Below, one piece after another: positions 45,493 through 56,963 of a stretch of 64,000 bases of DNA. The stretch covers positions 71,926,110-71,990,109 of the forward strand of contig OZ024829.1 of the NCBI GenBank assembly GCA_964016985.1, read 5' to 3'. The translations under genes and the position numbers were made by a program. The stretch comes from Anodontia alba. Its lineage: Eukaryota > Mollusca > Bivalvia > Lucinida > Lucinidae. Each line of letters begins with the position of its first letter. Positions within the stretch are counted from its first letter, which is position 1. The notes under the pieces were generated by a model, which worked only from the letters and a program-made list of their open reading frames with translations, had not been told where the DNA came from and searched no databases.

Positions 45493-47768
45493 ACAAGAGG
45501 GCCATTATGGCCCTGTAATGCTCACCTGAGCAACATAGCACTTTGAGAACCTGATCTAGAACTGATCAAGGAAAACATTCTGATCAAAGTCAAAATGATT
45601 ATATTAACAAGTAAGACAATGTAGCATGTCTAATGGACTGTGAAATAAAGGTCAAGGTCAAATATGGATGACTGCACTCAAGAGGCCATGATAAGATGTA
45701 TGCATGTACTAAGTATCACTGGCTGTAGGAGCAATAGTTACTGAGAAACTGACCTAAACACAAACACTTCACAAGTACCAAATACCACTCTGTAGGACCA
45801 ATAATTACTGAGAAACTGACCTAAACAGAAAAACTTAAGAAAGTCACTGGATAGAAAAATATACATCACCTTGAAATCATCAAGACAAACATTTTGAGCA
45901 AGATTCATGATGATCACTTCAAAAATGTTACCTCTAGGGCATCAACAAGGTTTTCCTTTGATTTGGCCAGGTGACCTAGTTTCTGAAATCAAGTGACCCA
46001 GTTTTAAACTAGACTTAGAAATCATCCAAGACAAACATTTTGAGCAATATTTATGATGATTATTTAAAAAATGTGACCTCTGGAGTGTAAATAGTTTTCT
46101 GCTGATTTGGCCTGGTGACCTAGTTTTTGACCCCATGTGACCAAGTTTCGAACTTGACCTAGAAATCATTAAGACAAACATTTTGAGCAAAATTCATGAT
46201 GATTGCTTGAAAAATGTGACCACTAGAGTGTTAACAAGGTTTTCTGCTGATTTGGCCAGGTGACCTAGTTTTTGACCCCAAGTGACCCAGTTTCAAATTT
46301 GACCTAGAAATCACCAAGACAAACATGTTGAGCAAGATTCATGATGATTGCTTGAAAAATGTGACCACTAGAGTGTTAACAAGGTTTTCCGCTGATCTGG
46401 CCAGGTGACCTAGTTTTTGACCCCATGTGACCAAGTTTCAAACGACCTAAAAATCATCAAGACAAACATTTTGAGCAAGATTCATGATGACTGCTTCAAA
46501 AATGTGACTGCTAGAGTGTTAACAAGGTTTTCTGCTGGTTTGGCCTGGTGACCTAGTTTTTGACCCCAACTGACCCAGTTTCGAACTTGACCTAAAAATC
46601 ATAAAGACAAACATTTTTAGCAAGAGTCATGATAATTGCTTGAAAAATGACCGCTAGAGTGATAACAAGGTTTTCTGCTGGTTTGGCCAGGTGACCTAGT
46701 TTTTGACCCCAGGTGACCCAGTTTTGAACTTGACCTAGAAATCATCAAGACAAACATTTTGGCAAGATTCATGATGATTGCTTGAAAAATGTGACCGCTA
46801 GAGTGTTAACAAGGTTTTCTGATGGTTTGGCCTGGTGACCTAGTTTTTGACCCCATGTGACCCAGTTTCAAATCTGACCTAGAAATCAACAAGACAAACA
46901 TTTTGAGCAAGATTCATGATGATTCCTTGAAAAATGTGACCGCTAGAGTGTTAACAAGGTTTTCTGCTGATTTGGGCCAGTGACCTAGTTTTTGACTCCA
47001 AGTGACCCAGTTTCGAACTTGACCTAGAAATCATCAAGACAAACATTTTGAGCAAGATTCATGATGATTGCTTCAAAAATGTGACCGCTAGAGTGTTAAC
47101 AAGGTTTTCTGCTGATTTGGCCCGGTGACCTAGTTTTTGACCCCAAGTGATCCAGTTTCAAACCTGACCTAGAACTCATCAAGACAAACATATTGGGCAA
47201 GATTCATGATGATTGCTTCAAAAATGTGACCGCTAGAGTGTATAGTTTTCTGCTGATCTGGCCCTGTGACCTAGTTTTTGACCCCAAGTGACCCAGTTTC
47301 GAACTTGACCTAGATTTAATAGAGGCAAACATTTTGAGCAAGTTTCATCAAGATTGGGTCAAAACTATGACCTCTAGAGTGTTAAGTTTTTCCTTTGATT
47401 TGACCTGGTGACCTAGTTTTTAACCCCAAGTAATCCAGTATCGAACTTGACCTAGATTTCATAGAGGCAAACATTCTGAGCAAGTTTCACCAAGATTGGG
47501 TTAAAACTGTGACCTCTAGAGTGTTAAGTTTTTCCTTTGATTTGACCTGGTGACCTAGTTTTTGACCCCAAGTAACCCAGTATCGAACTTGACCTAGACT
47601 TCATAGAGGCAAACATTCTGAGCAAGTTTCATCAATATTGGATCAAAACTGTGACCTCTAGAGTGTTAACAAACTAATTGTTGACGACGAATGACGGACG
47701 CCGGACGCCGGACGACGGACAGAGGGTGATGACAATAGCTCACCCTGAGCTTTTGCTCAGTTGAGCTA
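45493..47768 (+). mobile_element. Family C element 3, complete
   Basis: The head ACAAGAGG, GGCCATTATGGCCC and GCTCACCTGAGC is followed by a single-copy leader to about 45900. Roughly eleven monomers of about 145 bp follow. The tail (TTGACGACGAATGACGGACG, CCGGACGACGGACAGAGG, TGAGCTTTTGCTCA, GTTGAGCTA) ends at 47768. The head and leader closely match the 370-bp element at 18234. Comparison with the empty copy at 48173-48178 shows that no bases were gained or lost at the site. Confidence 0.9.
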
Positions 47769-47808
47769 AAAAGGAGTGGGGGGGGGGGGGGGGGGGTGCA
47801 AATATTAG
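47769..47808. repeat. Poly-G tract in inter-duplicate spacer
   Basis: GGAGT followed by about 20 G (47778-47796) and TGCAAATATTAG. The second duplicate is followed by a shorter G-rich tract and CCAAATATTAG. Confidence 0.8.
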
Positions 47809-48178
47809 AGGGGAATAATATACAACATTATGGTTATTTCAAGTCTATGGTCTGTTTATCAGAAACGGTCCTATCGCTCCAATTAAACAGACTAGCTTAG
47901 ACTATTACAATTAGATAATCTTCACATATCTAGAATTTTATCCAAAATCTCTACATATGTCAGTTATCTACAGGAAACTCGAACGAGTAGACATTTCCTT
48001 ATTTAAATTGAGCCTCTAAGATAGACAACTTATAGTCTAGGCTTCTGTTTGACAATTTTGTTTTGAAAATATTATCAACTATATTCCTGATCTTACATTG
48101 CAAATGGAATATTAAGGTTATGTCTCAGTGACTCATTTTTCTTTTTGGGGCCAATAGTTGTTTCCCAAAAAGAAAAAA
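47809..48178 (+). repeat. ~370-bp duplicated segment, copy 2 (empty site)
   Basis: Lacks the family-C insertion; AAAAAG is followed by six A and a G-rich tract. It serves as the pre-insertion reference. Confidence 0.85.
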
Positions 48179-48435
48179 GGGGGGTGGGGGGGCCAAATAT
48201 TAGGTCTCTGAGGCTTAAGAACTAGCTTCCTCTAGAGTCTACTATTAACATATAAGGTAGTTAGATCATAAAGATATGTTATAATTGTGAATCTACATCA
48301 TTCTTTCTATTAAATATAGAATTAGAATGTATCTGATTCCTTAGAGTTTCCCCGAGTCTTAAACCAGAAGTGGTGGGATATTATTTATTTGGTGTTAGAA
48401 TTAGGAGAGCTCCTCCCTCCTATTCTGCAAATTCT
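48179..48435. other. Interior of TIR element beyond the duplication
   Basis: AT-rich sequence with a G-rich start. It includes TTAAACCAGAAGTGG, a short echo of the arm. No gene is seen. Confidence 0.35.
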
Positions 48436-48787
48436 AGCACATTATCTATAGGTTAATGTATAGTGCAGTTAAAATGAAGTTTTTTAAAAGTAAAACATAT
48501 TTTAACTATTAATATTTAACCTATAGATAGTCAATTTTCTCCCTCCTCCCCCCCTCGCTTATCTCTCCTAATTGTGTCTTTTGTTTTTACACATAAAAGA
48601 AACTGACACGTGATCAATTGAGCGGGAGGAGTTACGTCAGACAGGTAACTGCCTAAGGGACCTTCTGGTTTAAGACTTTAATTGACGACTGAAAGGTCGT
48701 TTTTCCGAAAACAGATGAGAATAGCACATTATCTATAGATTAAGTATTGATAGTTAAAATATGTTTTACTTTTAAAAAACTTCATTT
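48436..48787. repeat. Extra inverted terminus plus small palindromic insert
   Basis: 48436-48474 is an inverted copy of the element's outer 39 bp (ending CAGTTAAAA). 48475-48787 has its own inverted ends of about 55 bp (TGAAGTTTTTTAAAAGTAAA against TTTACTTTTAAAAAACTTCA), and the right arm lies inside it. Confidence 0.6.
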
Positions 48788-49043
48788 TAGCTCACCTGAG
48801 CATCTGTGCAAACTTGCACTCCAGAAATTATTTTTCCAAAACCAGAGAAGTGATTTGAACCTAATTTGGTAGAGATGGAGCCTGGATATGAGAAGAAATC
48901 AAATTTTTTAAATTAATGACAATTAATCTTTTTGGTTGGTTGCCATGGTAACCAAAATATCCATAGACATATAATGGGAAAATGTCAGTTGACTACTCTG
49001 AAACTGCATTACCAATTGTAACCAAAGTGCACATTGCCAAAAG
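48788..49043. repeat. Degenerate remnant of a hairpin-terminated element
   Basis: Starts TTTTAGCTCACCTGAGC, a reversed tail end, followed by single-copy sequence that resumes after the hAT-like insertion. Confidence 0.45.
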
Positions 49044-49934
49044 CAGAGATGCCAACCATTCCGATTTTTGCGGAATCATACGGATTTTCAAGTCTGATTT
49101 CCGCATTACGATTTCGGACATCAAAATTCCGGCAAATAACGATTTTAAATCGGTGCTGGATAAAATAAAGGAAGTTGCTCCTCCCTGTACACCGATGTGG
49201 AGAAAATTATACCTGTTCACTGGTAGTAAAATTGGGTTGTTTCCCTTTAAAAACCAGACTGGTTTGTGCATTGTTTATTGGAAAAAACATAACTTAGTTG
49301 GCAAATAGTTGCAAGTTTGAGAACCCGAAAATGACTTCCCCGCCAAAAAGTGATGCAGAAATTGATCTGAGATTATACAAATTTATTGCCAGTACTGAAG
49401 CCATCAAAGGCCAGAGAATATTTTGCTTTCTGAGATGTTTGCATCTCACACAGTGGCTGGGATGACTGTCGCCAGCATGTTTCGACCAAGAAACATGTTG
49501 AGGTAGCGAAATTGAAAACAGAATATAAATCTTTTGGCGTTTTTCAAACAGTCTGGGAGCTTGGATGGCAGTTATCAGGGCAGAAATGTACTTTACAAGC
49601 TTTCTGATGAGCAGCTGTCTACTCTAGTAGTAGAGAAATTCTGGATGTTTTCTTCAAGAATTGTTTGCTATGAACAAACATTTTCTGATGAACTTCTAAG
49701 AAAGGCCATGTTGGCTACCTATGTCATCAACAGAACTTAAAGTAAAGCTCTCAGCTGTGCCTATGGGAGGGAGAAATAGGGTACCGTACTAGGATATTGA
49801 AGTTGTGTAAGTGCATTTTGTGACATATTTACAACATTTATTGTGAAATACGTGGCATTCCTGAAAATGTCCCCAGATTCCTGAAAAGTGTCTGTCATAT
49901 TCCTGATAAGCAACATTTAGGGTTGGCATCTCTG
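49044..49934. mobile_element. hAT-like non-autonomous element, about 890 bp
   Basis: Perfect 14-bp inverted ends CAGAGATGCCAACC (49044-49057) and GGTTGGCATCTCTG (49921-49934), flanked by the 6-bp direct repeat CAAAAG (49038-49043, 49935-49940). The CAG-type end resembles hAT, though hAT duplications are usually 8 bp. An open frame of 108 codons (48982-49308) starts outside the left end, so it is unlikely to be an element gene. I recognise no transposase. Confidence 0.7.
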
Positions 49935-49940
49935 CAAAAG

Positions 49941-50471
49941 TATTGGGAGCCAGCTTTGCAGATGACCGCCATGACCATATTTGGTAAAACCTTTAAATGA
50001 CTTTTATGAAGCATCCTTGGGACAAAAGCTTTCAAGTTTTCAAGAAATATTTGGAACCATCATCTAAGACAGCCATTGTGACCATATTAGTACGGGGTCT
50101 AAGCATGCCAGAAAATGGTCGAGTAGTACTCAGCGTATAACAGTAAAGTTTTGTTTTCTTTTTAAAGACATATATCTGCTTGATACAGTTTGGCATGTTG
50201 CCCATTCTAAAAATGGGGCATAAGGGAGCAAGGGGGGATAATAAGATAAGTCCCTGATTTTGAAACTTTAAAGTGGTCCTCATTTCTTTGTCAAATTTAC
50301 ATAACTTGAACATATTAATAATAAAATATTTATATTTCTTGAAAGTATGATACATTGACTGCAAGATGGCATGCAGAGTGATTTCTTCATTCTCGTACAG
50401 TAAACAAATATGGGGAATATTTCATAGGTACCCAATTTTCGTTGATAGTGACTTTCTTTTAGCTATATATA
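49941..50471. other. Unclassified sequence, partly repeat-like
   Basis: Contains AAAACCTTTAAATGACTTTT and GACCATATTTGG words that resemble family-F monomers. No gene is supported. Confidence 0.3.
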
Positions 50472-50681
50472 CAGAATCAGATTACGTTGTTGCACAAGCG
50501 GGACTGCAAAAGGACACAAGATCTCATCCCTATATCTTACTGCGGTCATATTGCCCGCAACAATAATCAACTGTGATTTTATCCCGTGAGCAATGCCTCC
50601 CCTATGACTGCAGTAAGGTATAGGGATGAGATCTTGCGTCCTGTTGCAGTCCCGCTTGTGCAACAACGTAATCTGATTCTG
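50472..50681. repeat. Inverted duplication (fold-back) of transposase sequence
   Basis: Two ~78-bp arms (50472-50549 and 50604-50681), nearly exact inverted copies, are separated by about 54 bp. Both encode the same piece of a Tc1-type transposase, on opposite strands (TAVRYRDEIL and PLVQQRNLI). Confidence 0.85.
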
Positions 50682-50987
50682 CAGCAGGACAATGCCCGAC
50701 CACATGTTGCCCGAGTATGTCAGGATTTCCTGGCAAACAATAACATCGCACCACTAGCATGGCCACCGTACAGTCCAGATTTGACCCCAATAGAGCACAT
50801 GTGGGATGAGCTGGACAGAAGGGTTAGGAAGCGCCGAAATCCCCCCGCAACTCTCGCACAACTAAGGAATGCGTTGATCGATGAATGGAATAACATCCCG
50901 ATGCGAACTGTCAATGCTTTGGTTAACTCTATCCAAAGGAGAATTAGGGCAGCAACGGCAGCAAGAGGGGGGCACACCCGATATTGA
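50586..50987 (+). pseudogene. Tc1-like transposase, C-terminal half
   Basis: The open frame carries the second and third catalytic residues of a DDE transposase: D in QQDNARPH (codon 50688-50690) and E in SPDLTPIEHMW (codon 50793-50795), with exactly 34 residues between. That is the DD34E spacing of Tc1-type enzymes. It ends normally after RIRAATAARGG. The N-terminal DNA-binding domain and first catalytic D are missing, replaced by the inverted duplicate at 50472-50549. No terminal inverted repeats are seen. The true family sequence probably begins near 50607. Inactive as it stands. Confidence 0.88.
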
Positions 50988-51267
50988 TTTTCAGTTTGAT
51001 TTTGATTTCAAGATTTGGGGGGTAGCTACCAATGAACTTCAATAATTCCAGACTTGTTGATCACAAACCAATGAAATTTGGAACTTTTGTTCCATACATG
51101 TACCGTTTTGTAATCATAGTAAAATATTTAACAAACTTTTTCAAACTTGAATGAAATTTAGGAATAAAATTTACCCTGCGTTTCTTTTTCCTTTCAGTAT
51201 ATATCACATTATATGAGTCAAAGCCAATATGTTTTATTAAATTCTTATTACTTCCTTAGTTAAAATA
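50988..51267. other. AT-rich 3' flank of the Tc1 relic
   Basis: No feature supported. Confidence 0.3.
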
Positions 51268-51420
51268 TTTTTTGAGGTTTGAATAAAGTTTTCTATTATT
51301 CTTCCTACAACTTGAATTTAACAAACAAAATTCATGACTAAATTTTTTGAGTTTTGAATAAAGTTTTCTATTATTCTTCCTACAACTGGAATTTAACAAA
51401 CAAAATTCTTGACTAAATTT
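51268..51420 (+). repeat. Tandem duplication of about 77 bp
   Basis: Two near-identical units (GAATAAAGTTTTCTATTATT, CAACTTGAATTTAACAAAC) directly adjacent. Confidence 0.8.
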
Positions 51421-51442
51421 ACTTTTTATCCCCACACTTTTT

Positions 51443-53664
51443 TAGCTCACCTGAGCTATGCTAAGGATGAGCTATAGTGATAACTTTTTGTCCGTCGTCC
51501 GTCCGTTAACATTTTCAAATGACTTCTCCTCTGAAGCCTCTGAGCCAATTTTGTTCAAATTTCATGTGGAGCCACCTTAGATTGGGGGAACAAAAGATTG
51601 CTAAAATGGTCGCGGTCCGTTGACCAAGATGGCCGCAATGCCAATATATGGTAAAAACCTTAAAAAATCTTCTTCTCCAGAACCAAGGATTCCTTGGGGC
51701 TGAATCTTTGCACAAATCATCTGGGACAGTAGGTCTACCAAAGTTGCTAAAATAATGTTGTACATTGACATTTGACATTTCTACGTTGAGGTCAAGTTTG
51801 CTTCCCTATGCATTTGTATGGGCACCATACATTTGTATGGGAAAAATGTTGAGAATTTCAAATGACTTCTCCTCTGAAGCCTCTGGGCCAGTGTTGCTCA
51901 AATTTCATGTGGAGTCGTTGGGGGAATGAAAGATTGCTAAAATGGTTGCGGTCCATTGACTAAGATGGCCACCATGTCCATATATGGTAAAAACCTTTAA
52001 AAATCATCTTCTCCAGAACCGAGGATGCCTTGGGGCTGAATCTTTTCACAAATCATCGGGGATGGGAGGTCTACCAAAGTTGCTAAAATGATGGTCGTAC
52101 ATTGACGTTTGACCTGTTTACGGCGATGTCAAGTTTGCTTCCGTATGCATTTGTATGGACCCCATACATTTGTATGGAAAAAATGTTGAGAATTTCATAT
52201 GACTTCTGCTCTGAAACCTCTGGGCCAATGTTGCTCAAATTTTATATGGAGCCTCCTTGGGGTAGGGGAACGAAAGATTGTTAAAATGGTTGTGGTCCGT
52301 TGACCAAGATGGCTGCCATGCCCATATATGGTAAAAACCTTTAAAAATCTTCCTCTCCAGAACCAAATAAGCCCTGGGGCCTAATCTTTGCACAAATCAT
52401 CGGGGACAGGAGATCTACCAAAATTGCTAAAATGATGGTCCTGCATTGAGATTTGACCTTTTTACAGCAAGGTCAAATTTGCTTCCCCATGCATTTGTAT
52501 GGGCCCTATACATTTACATGTATATGGGAAAAATGTTGAGAATTCATATTTTAGACATCTCCTCTATAATCCAGTTGAATCGAAACTTGATGATGAGCAT
52601 TGAGGCTCTTAGTAGACACAAAATAGCTAAATGAGCCAATAGAAAATCCAAGATGGCCACCACAGCCGCCATCTTGAAAATCAATTTTCGACATTTCCCA
52701 AACCTTTGATTGCTTTGAGTGGTAACTTGCTCTGTAGCAACAGGATGACTTCTGGATCGAAACAAGCTAAAATTATGTTGATCGGAAATCCAAGATGGCT
52801 GCAATGGTTCTGCTCCATTGAACAAGATTGCTGCCAGAGCTAAAAATAGAAACTCTTCAAACGACATCTCGTCCTTGGCCAATGGCCTAATTTCAAAATA
52901 TTTGCACAGAAGTGTTCCTCCAATGGCCCTCTACCAAAATTGCTAAAATGATTCCCCTTGGCTGAACAAAATGGCGGCCAGAGCTAAAAATCGAAAAACC
53001 TTTAAAAGACATCTTTGAAGCCAGTGTCCGGATTGCAAAGTAGTTTCATAGAAGTGTTCCTCTTATGGCGCTTTACCAAAATTGCTAAAATAGTTCAGCT
53101 CAGCTGAAGAAAATGGCCGCCAGAGCTAAAAATAGAAAAAAAAAAAACCCTTAAAACTACATCTCCTCCTTGGCCAGAGGCCTGATTTCAAAATGATTTC
53201 ATAGAAATGTTCCTCTTATCCCCTTTTATAAAATTGCCAAAATGGTTCTGCTCTGCTGAACAAAGTTATCACCAGAGCTTAAAGTAGAAAAACTGTTAAA
53301 CAACATCTTTGTGGCCAGTGGCTGGATTTCAAAATAATTTCACATCAATGTTCCCCTTTACTAAAATTGCTAAAATGGTTCTGCTCTGCTGAATAAAATG
53401 GTTGCCAGAGCTAAAAATAGAAAAAAACCTTTAAAGGACAGGATAAGAAGATGACCCAATTAACTTCTGAAAAAAATCTGAATTCTTTTTTTACTTGTGG
53501 CCCTTTGAAAATTTCGGCATTTTAACCTTGTAAGCAAGATCACTCAACAACTGTTTAAGCCATTGTATTGAAACTTGACAGGCTGATAGGGAATGATGAG
53601 TAAATGACCTGATTAACTTATAGCAGTTAACTCAGGTGAGGGTTGTGGCCCATGGGCCTCTTGT
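51443..53664 (-). mobile_element. Family F element, complete, minus strand
   Basis: Read on the minus strand, the head ACAAGAGG, CCCATGGGCC and CTCACCTGAG is at 53664-53630, and the tail (GACGGACGACGGAC, then TGAGCTCAGGTGAGCTA-like) ends at 51443. Near the head the monomers are about 165 bp (plus strand: GGTTCTGCTCTGCTGAACAA, AAATGGCCGCCAGAGC). Near the tail they are about 330-345 bp (TGCATTTGTATGGGC, GAAGCCTCTGGGCCA). The array is therefore mixed. Confidence 0.8.
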
Positions 53665-53791
53665 TAAAAAAGCGATGGGGTTATTATTAATGCCTCCATC
53701 CGTCCGTCATGCTATCTCGTAAACCACTGTGGAAGTCTACCAAACTTGCTACATCACTTCCCCTCATGGTAAGGGCATGCTAGAGCAACAT
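53665..53791. other. Spacer
   Basis: Includes TCCATCCGTCCGTCATGC, a reversed GACGGAC-type tract. Otherwise unclassified. Confidence 0.4.
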
Positions 53792-54300
53792 TATTATACC
53801 CCCAGCAAACTTCTGTTTGTGGGTGGGGGGGTGGGGGGGGGGGCAGGGGGGGGGGGGGGTGTATACTGTTTTCACGTTGTCCGTGTGTCCATCCGGGATG
53901 CTGGTTTTTTCCTACTATCTTGAAAACGCAGTGATGGATATTCATCAATTTCTGCACACATTGATATCATTAATGTGTACCTAAATAAGAGAAAGTAAGG
54001 GCTAGGGGCCAATTCTCTTAGAGTTATTGCCCTTTGTAAATTTTTTTCTTAATGCAGTAAAAAGTTTGTGTGCAGGAGATATGGAGCGGACAAGAAAGTG
54101 TACGGAAGGACAGATAGATGGACAGACGGATGGACAGACAGACAAAGGCCATTTCTCTAATCCCCAATCCGCTTCGCAGCTGGGGATTAATAATCCCCCA
54201 TCCACTTCGCGGCGGGGGATTAAAAACTGAGCCTTGTTTATGCAGTAAAAAGTTTGTGTGCACACTATCTCTTTAACCAATGGCTGGAATTTGACCAAAC

Positions 54301-55640
54301 TAGCATAGATACATCATCAGGATGGGGGAAAGAAAGGATTAGATTTTGGTGACCTTGACCTTATTTTCAAGGTCACTACATTATGAATACTCAACAAGGC
54401 AGTCTGAAGGACAGCTATATCCCCTGCCGCAGAATGACAGTGGAGTGGCCGTAAAATTCAAGGCTCAAACTGGTAGCCTTCAATTGTGACCTTGACCTTG
54501 AGTCTGCATTGTTGAGCTATGGGTTCTGCACATCATCTCACTAAGGCGAACATTTGACCCAAATTTGATAAATATCTTTCAAAGGGTTCAGGGGATATGA
54601 ACATGAAATTCAAGGCTCAAACTTGTGACCTTTAACTGTGACCTTGACCTTGAGTAGGCATGCTTGAGTTATGGGTTTTGCACATCGCCTCACTAAGGCA
54701 AACATTTGAGCAAAGTTTCATGAAAATCTTTCAAAGGGTTCAGGAGATATGGAGTGAACAAGAAAGAGACGGATGACCTACCTTGACCTTGAGTCTGCAT
54801 AGGTTCTACACATCATCTCACTAAGGCGAACACTTGACCCAAATTTAACAAGGCAGTCTGAATGGCAATGGAGCGGCCTCAAAATTCAAGGCTCAAACTG
54901 GTGACCTTCAACTGTGACCTTGACCTTAAGTCCACAGGGCTGAGTTATGGGTTCTGCACATTATCCCAATGAGGTGAACATTTGACCAAAATTTAGAGAA
55001 AATCCTCCCAGGGGTAAAAGAGATACAGAGCGGACACAAAATTCAAGGCTCAAACCTGTGACCTTGAACTGTGACCTTGTTAGTCTGCATGGTTGAGCTA
55101 TGGGATCTGCACATCATTTCACTGAGGCAAACATTTGACCAAAATTAAAAGAAAATCCTTCCAGGGCTATAGGAGATATCGAGTGGACATGAAATTCAGG
55201 GCTCAAACTCGCGACCTTGAACTGTGACCTTGTCCTTGAGTCCCCATGGCTGATTTATGGGTTCTGCACATCGTCCCACAGGTGAACATTTGACTAAAGT
55301 TTAGAGAAAATCCTCCCAGGGGTAAAAGAGATACAGAGCGGACACGAAATTCAAGGCTCAAACCTGTGACTATGAACTGTGACCTTGACCTTGTGTCCGC
55401 ATGGTTGAGTTATTGATTCTGCACATCGTCTCACTAAGGTGAACATTTGACCAAAGTTTAAAGAAAATCCTTCCACTAATATTGGAGATACAGAGTGGAC
55501 ACAAAATTCAAGGCTCAAACCCATGACCTTGACCTGTGACCTTGACCTTGAGTTGGCATGGTTGACTTATGGGTTCTGCACATCGACTCACTGAGGCGAA
55601 CACTTGACCAAAGTATAATAAAAATCTTCCAAAAGGTTCA
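54301..55640 (+). repeat. Variant family-G sub-array
   Basis: Monomers of a different type (AATTCAAGGCTCAAAC, TGACCTTGACCTTGAGTCTG, GGGTTCTGCACATCATCTCA) lie inside the outer family-G element. They are bounded by GATATGGAGCGGACAAGA and GACAGACGGACGGACAGAC tail-like words at both ends (54085-54140 and 55655-55695). This could be a further, older inserted element. Confidence 0.6.
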
Positions 55641-56963
55641 GGAGATATGGAGCGGACAAGACAGTGTTACAGAAGGACAGACAGACGGACGGACAGACAA
55701 AGGCCCAATCCTCTTCGCGGCCGGGGATTAATAATCCCCCATCCGCTTTGTCGTGGGGGATTAAAAAGTGAGCCTTGTTAATGCAGTAAAAAGTTTGTGT
55801 GCACACTATTTCTTTAACCAATTACTGGAATTTGACCAAACTAGCACAGATACGTCATTAGGATGGGGGAAAGAAGTGATTAGATTTTGGTGACCTTGAC
55901 CTTATTTTCAAGGTCACTACATTATAAATACTCAAAAAAGTGAGCCTTGTTAATGCAGTAAAAAGTTTGTGTGCAAACTATCTCTTTAAACAATGGCTGA
56001 AATTTGACCAAACTAGCACAGATACATCATCAGGATGGGGGAAAGAAGGGATTAGATTTTGGTGACCTTGACGTTATTTTCAAGGATTTTGGTGACCTTG
56101 ACCTTATCAACACACCTGAGCACGAAGTGCTCATGGTGAGCTATTGTGGTCAGTCAATGTCCGTTGTTCGTCGTCTGCGTGCGGCGTCAACAATTGCTTT
56201 AAAAGCCTACTCCTCCTACACCCCTGGGCCAATTGACTCGATAGTAGGTAGGAATTATCGGGGTGACTTGTAGAACAAAAATAGCTAAAATCGTTGCAGT
56301 CGGTAGGAATCATCGGGGTGACTTGTAGAACAAAAATAGCTAAAATCGTTGCGATCGGAAATCCAAGACTGCCGCTATGGCTGCCATCTTGAAAATCTAT
56401 TTTTCGCTTCTTCTCCTGAATCGAAACGCCAACTGACTCCAAACTTGGTAGGAAGCATTGGGGTGACTTGTAGATCAAAAATAGCTAAATCCATGCCAAT
56501 CAGAAATCCAAGATGGCCACCATCTTGAAAATCTATTTTTTGCTTCTCCTAAACCCAAAAGTCAATTGACTCCAAACTTAGTAGGAAGCATTGGGGTGAC
56601 TTATAGATCAAAAATAGCTAAAATTGTTCCGATCAGAAATCCAAGATGGCCGCCATGGCGGCCATCTTGAAAATCTGTTTTTCGCTTCTTCTCATGAACC
56701 GAAAGGCTTTTTGACATTAAACTAGGTAGGAAGCATAGGGGTGGCTTGTAGATCAAAAATAGCTAAAATCTTGCCGATCCAAAATCCAAGATGGCCGCCA
56801 TGGCGGCCATCTTGAAAATCTATTTTTTTGCTTTTTCTCCTAAACTGATTGACTCCAAACTTGGTAGGAAGCATTGGGCTGACTTATAGTCAAAAATAGC
56901 TAAAATCATTCCGATGGGAAATCCAAGATGCCCTTTCACTTCTTCTCCTGAACCGAAAGGTTT

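Larger units (their letters stand above)
39969..48759. mobile_element. Large AT-rich element with long terminal inverted repeats (copy 1)
   Basis: The left arm (39969 to about 40160) and the right arm (about 48594-48759) are closely matching inverted repeats of about 165-190 bp. They share CTATAGATAATGTGC, GACCTTTCAGTCGTC, CAGAAGGTCCCTTAGGCAG and ATCACGTGTCAGTTTC. The interior is strongly AT-rich and has no open frame over about 133 codons. It holds layered tandem repeats near the left arm. A family-C element (45493-47768) and a local duplication add about 2.6 kb. A second copy of the left end starts at 61946. No target duplication is visible. Near the right end there is an extra 39-bp inverted copy of the terminus (48436-48474) and a small palindromic insert (48475-48787), so the true right end is ambiguous. 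I cannot assign a superfamily. Confidence 0.7.

Noticed and set aside
39969..48759. Polinton/Maverick identity for the long-TIR element
   Set aside because: No DNA polymerase B, retroviral-type integrase, ATPase, protease or capsid-like frame is visible; TIRs alone are not enough.
48982..49308. 108-codon open frame overlapping the left end of the hAT-like element
   Set aside because: It begins outside the element and crosses the TIR, so it is a chance frame across an insertion boundary.
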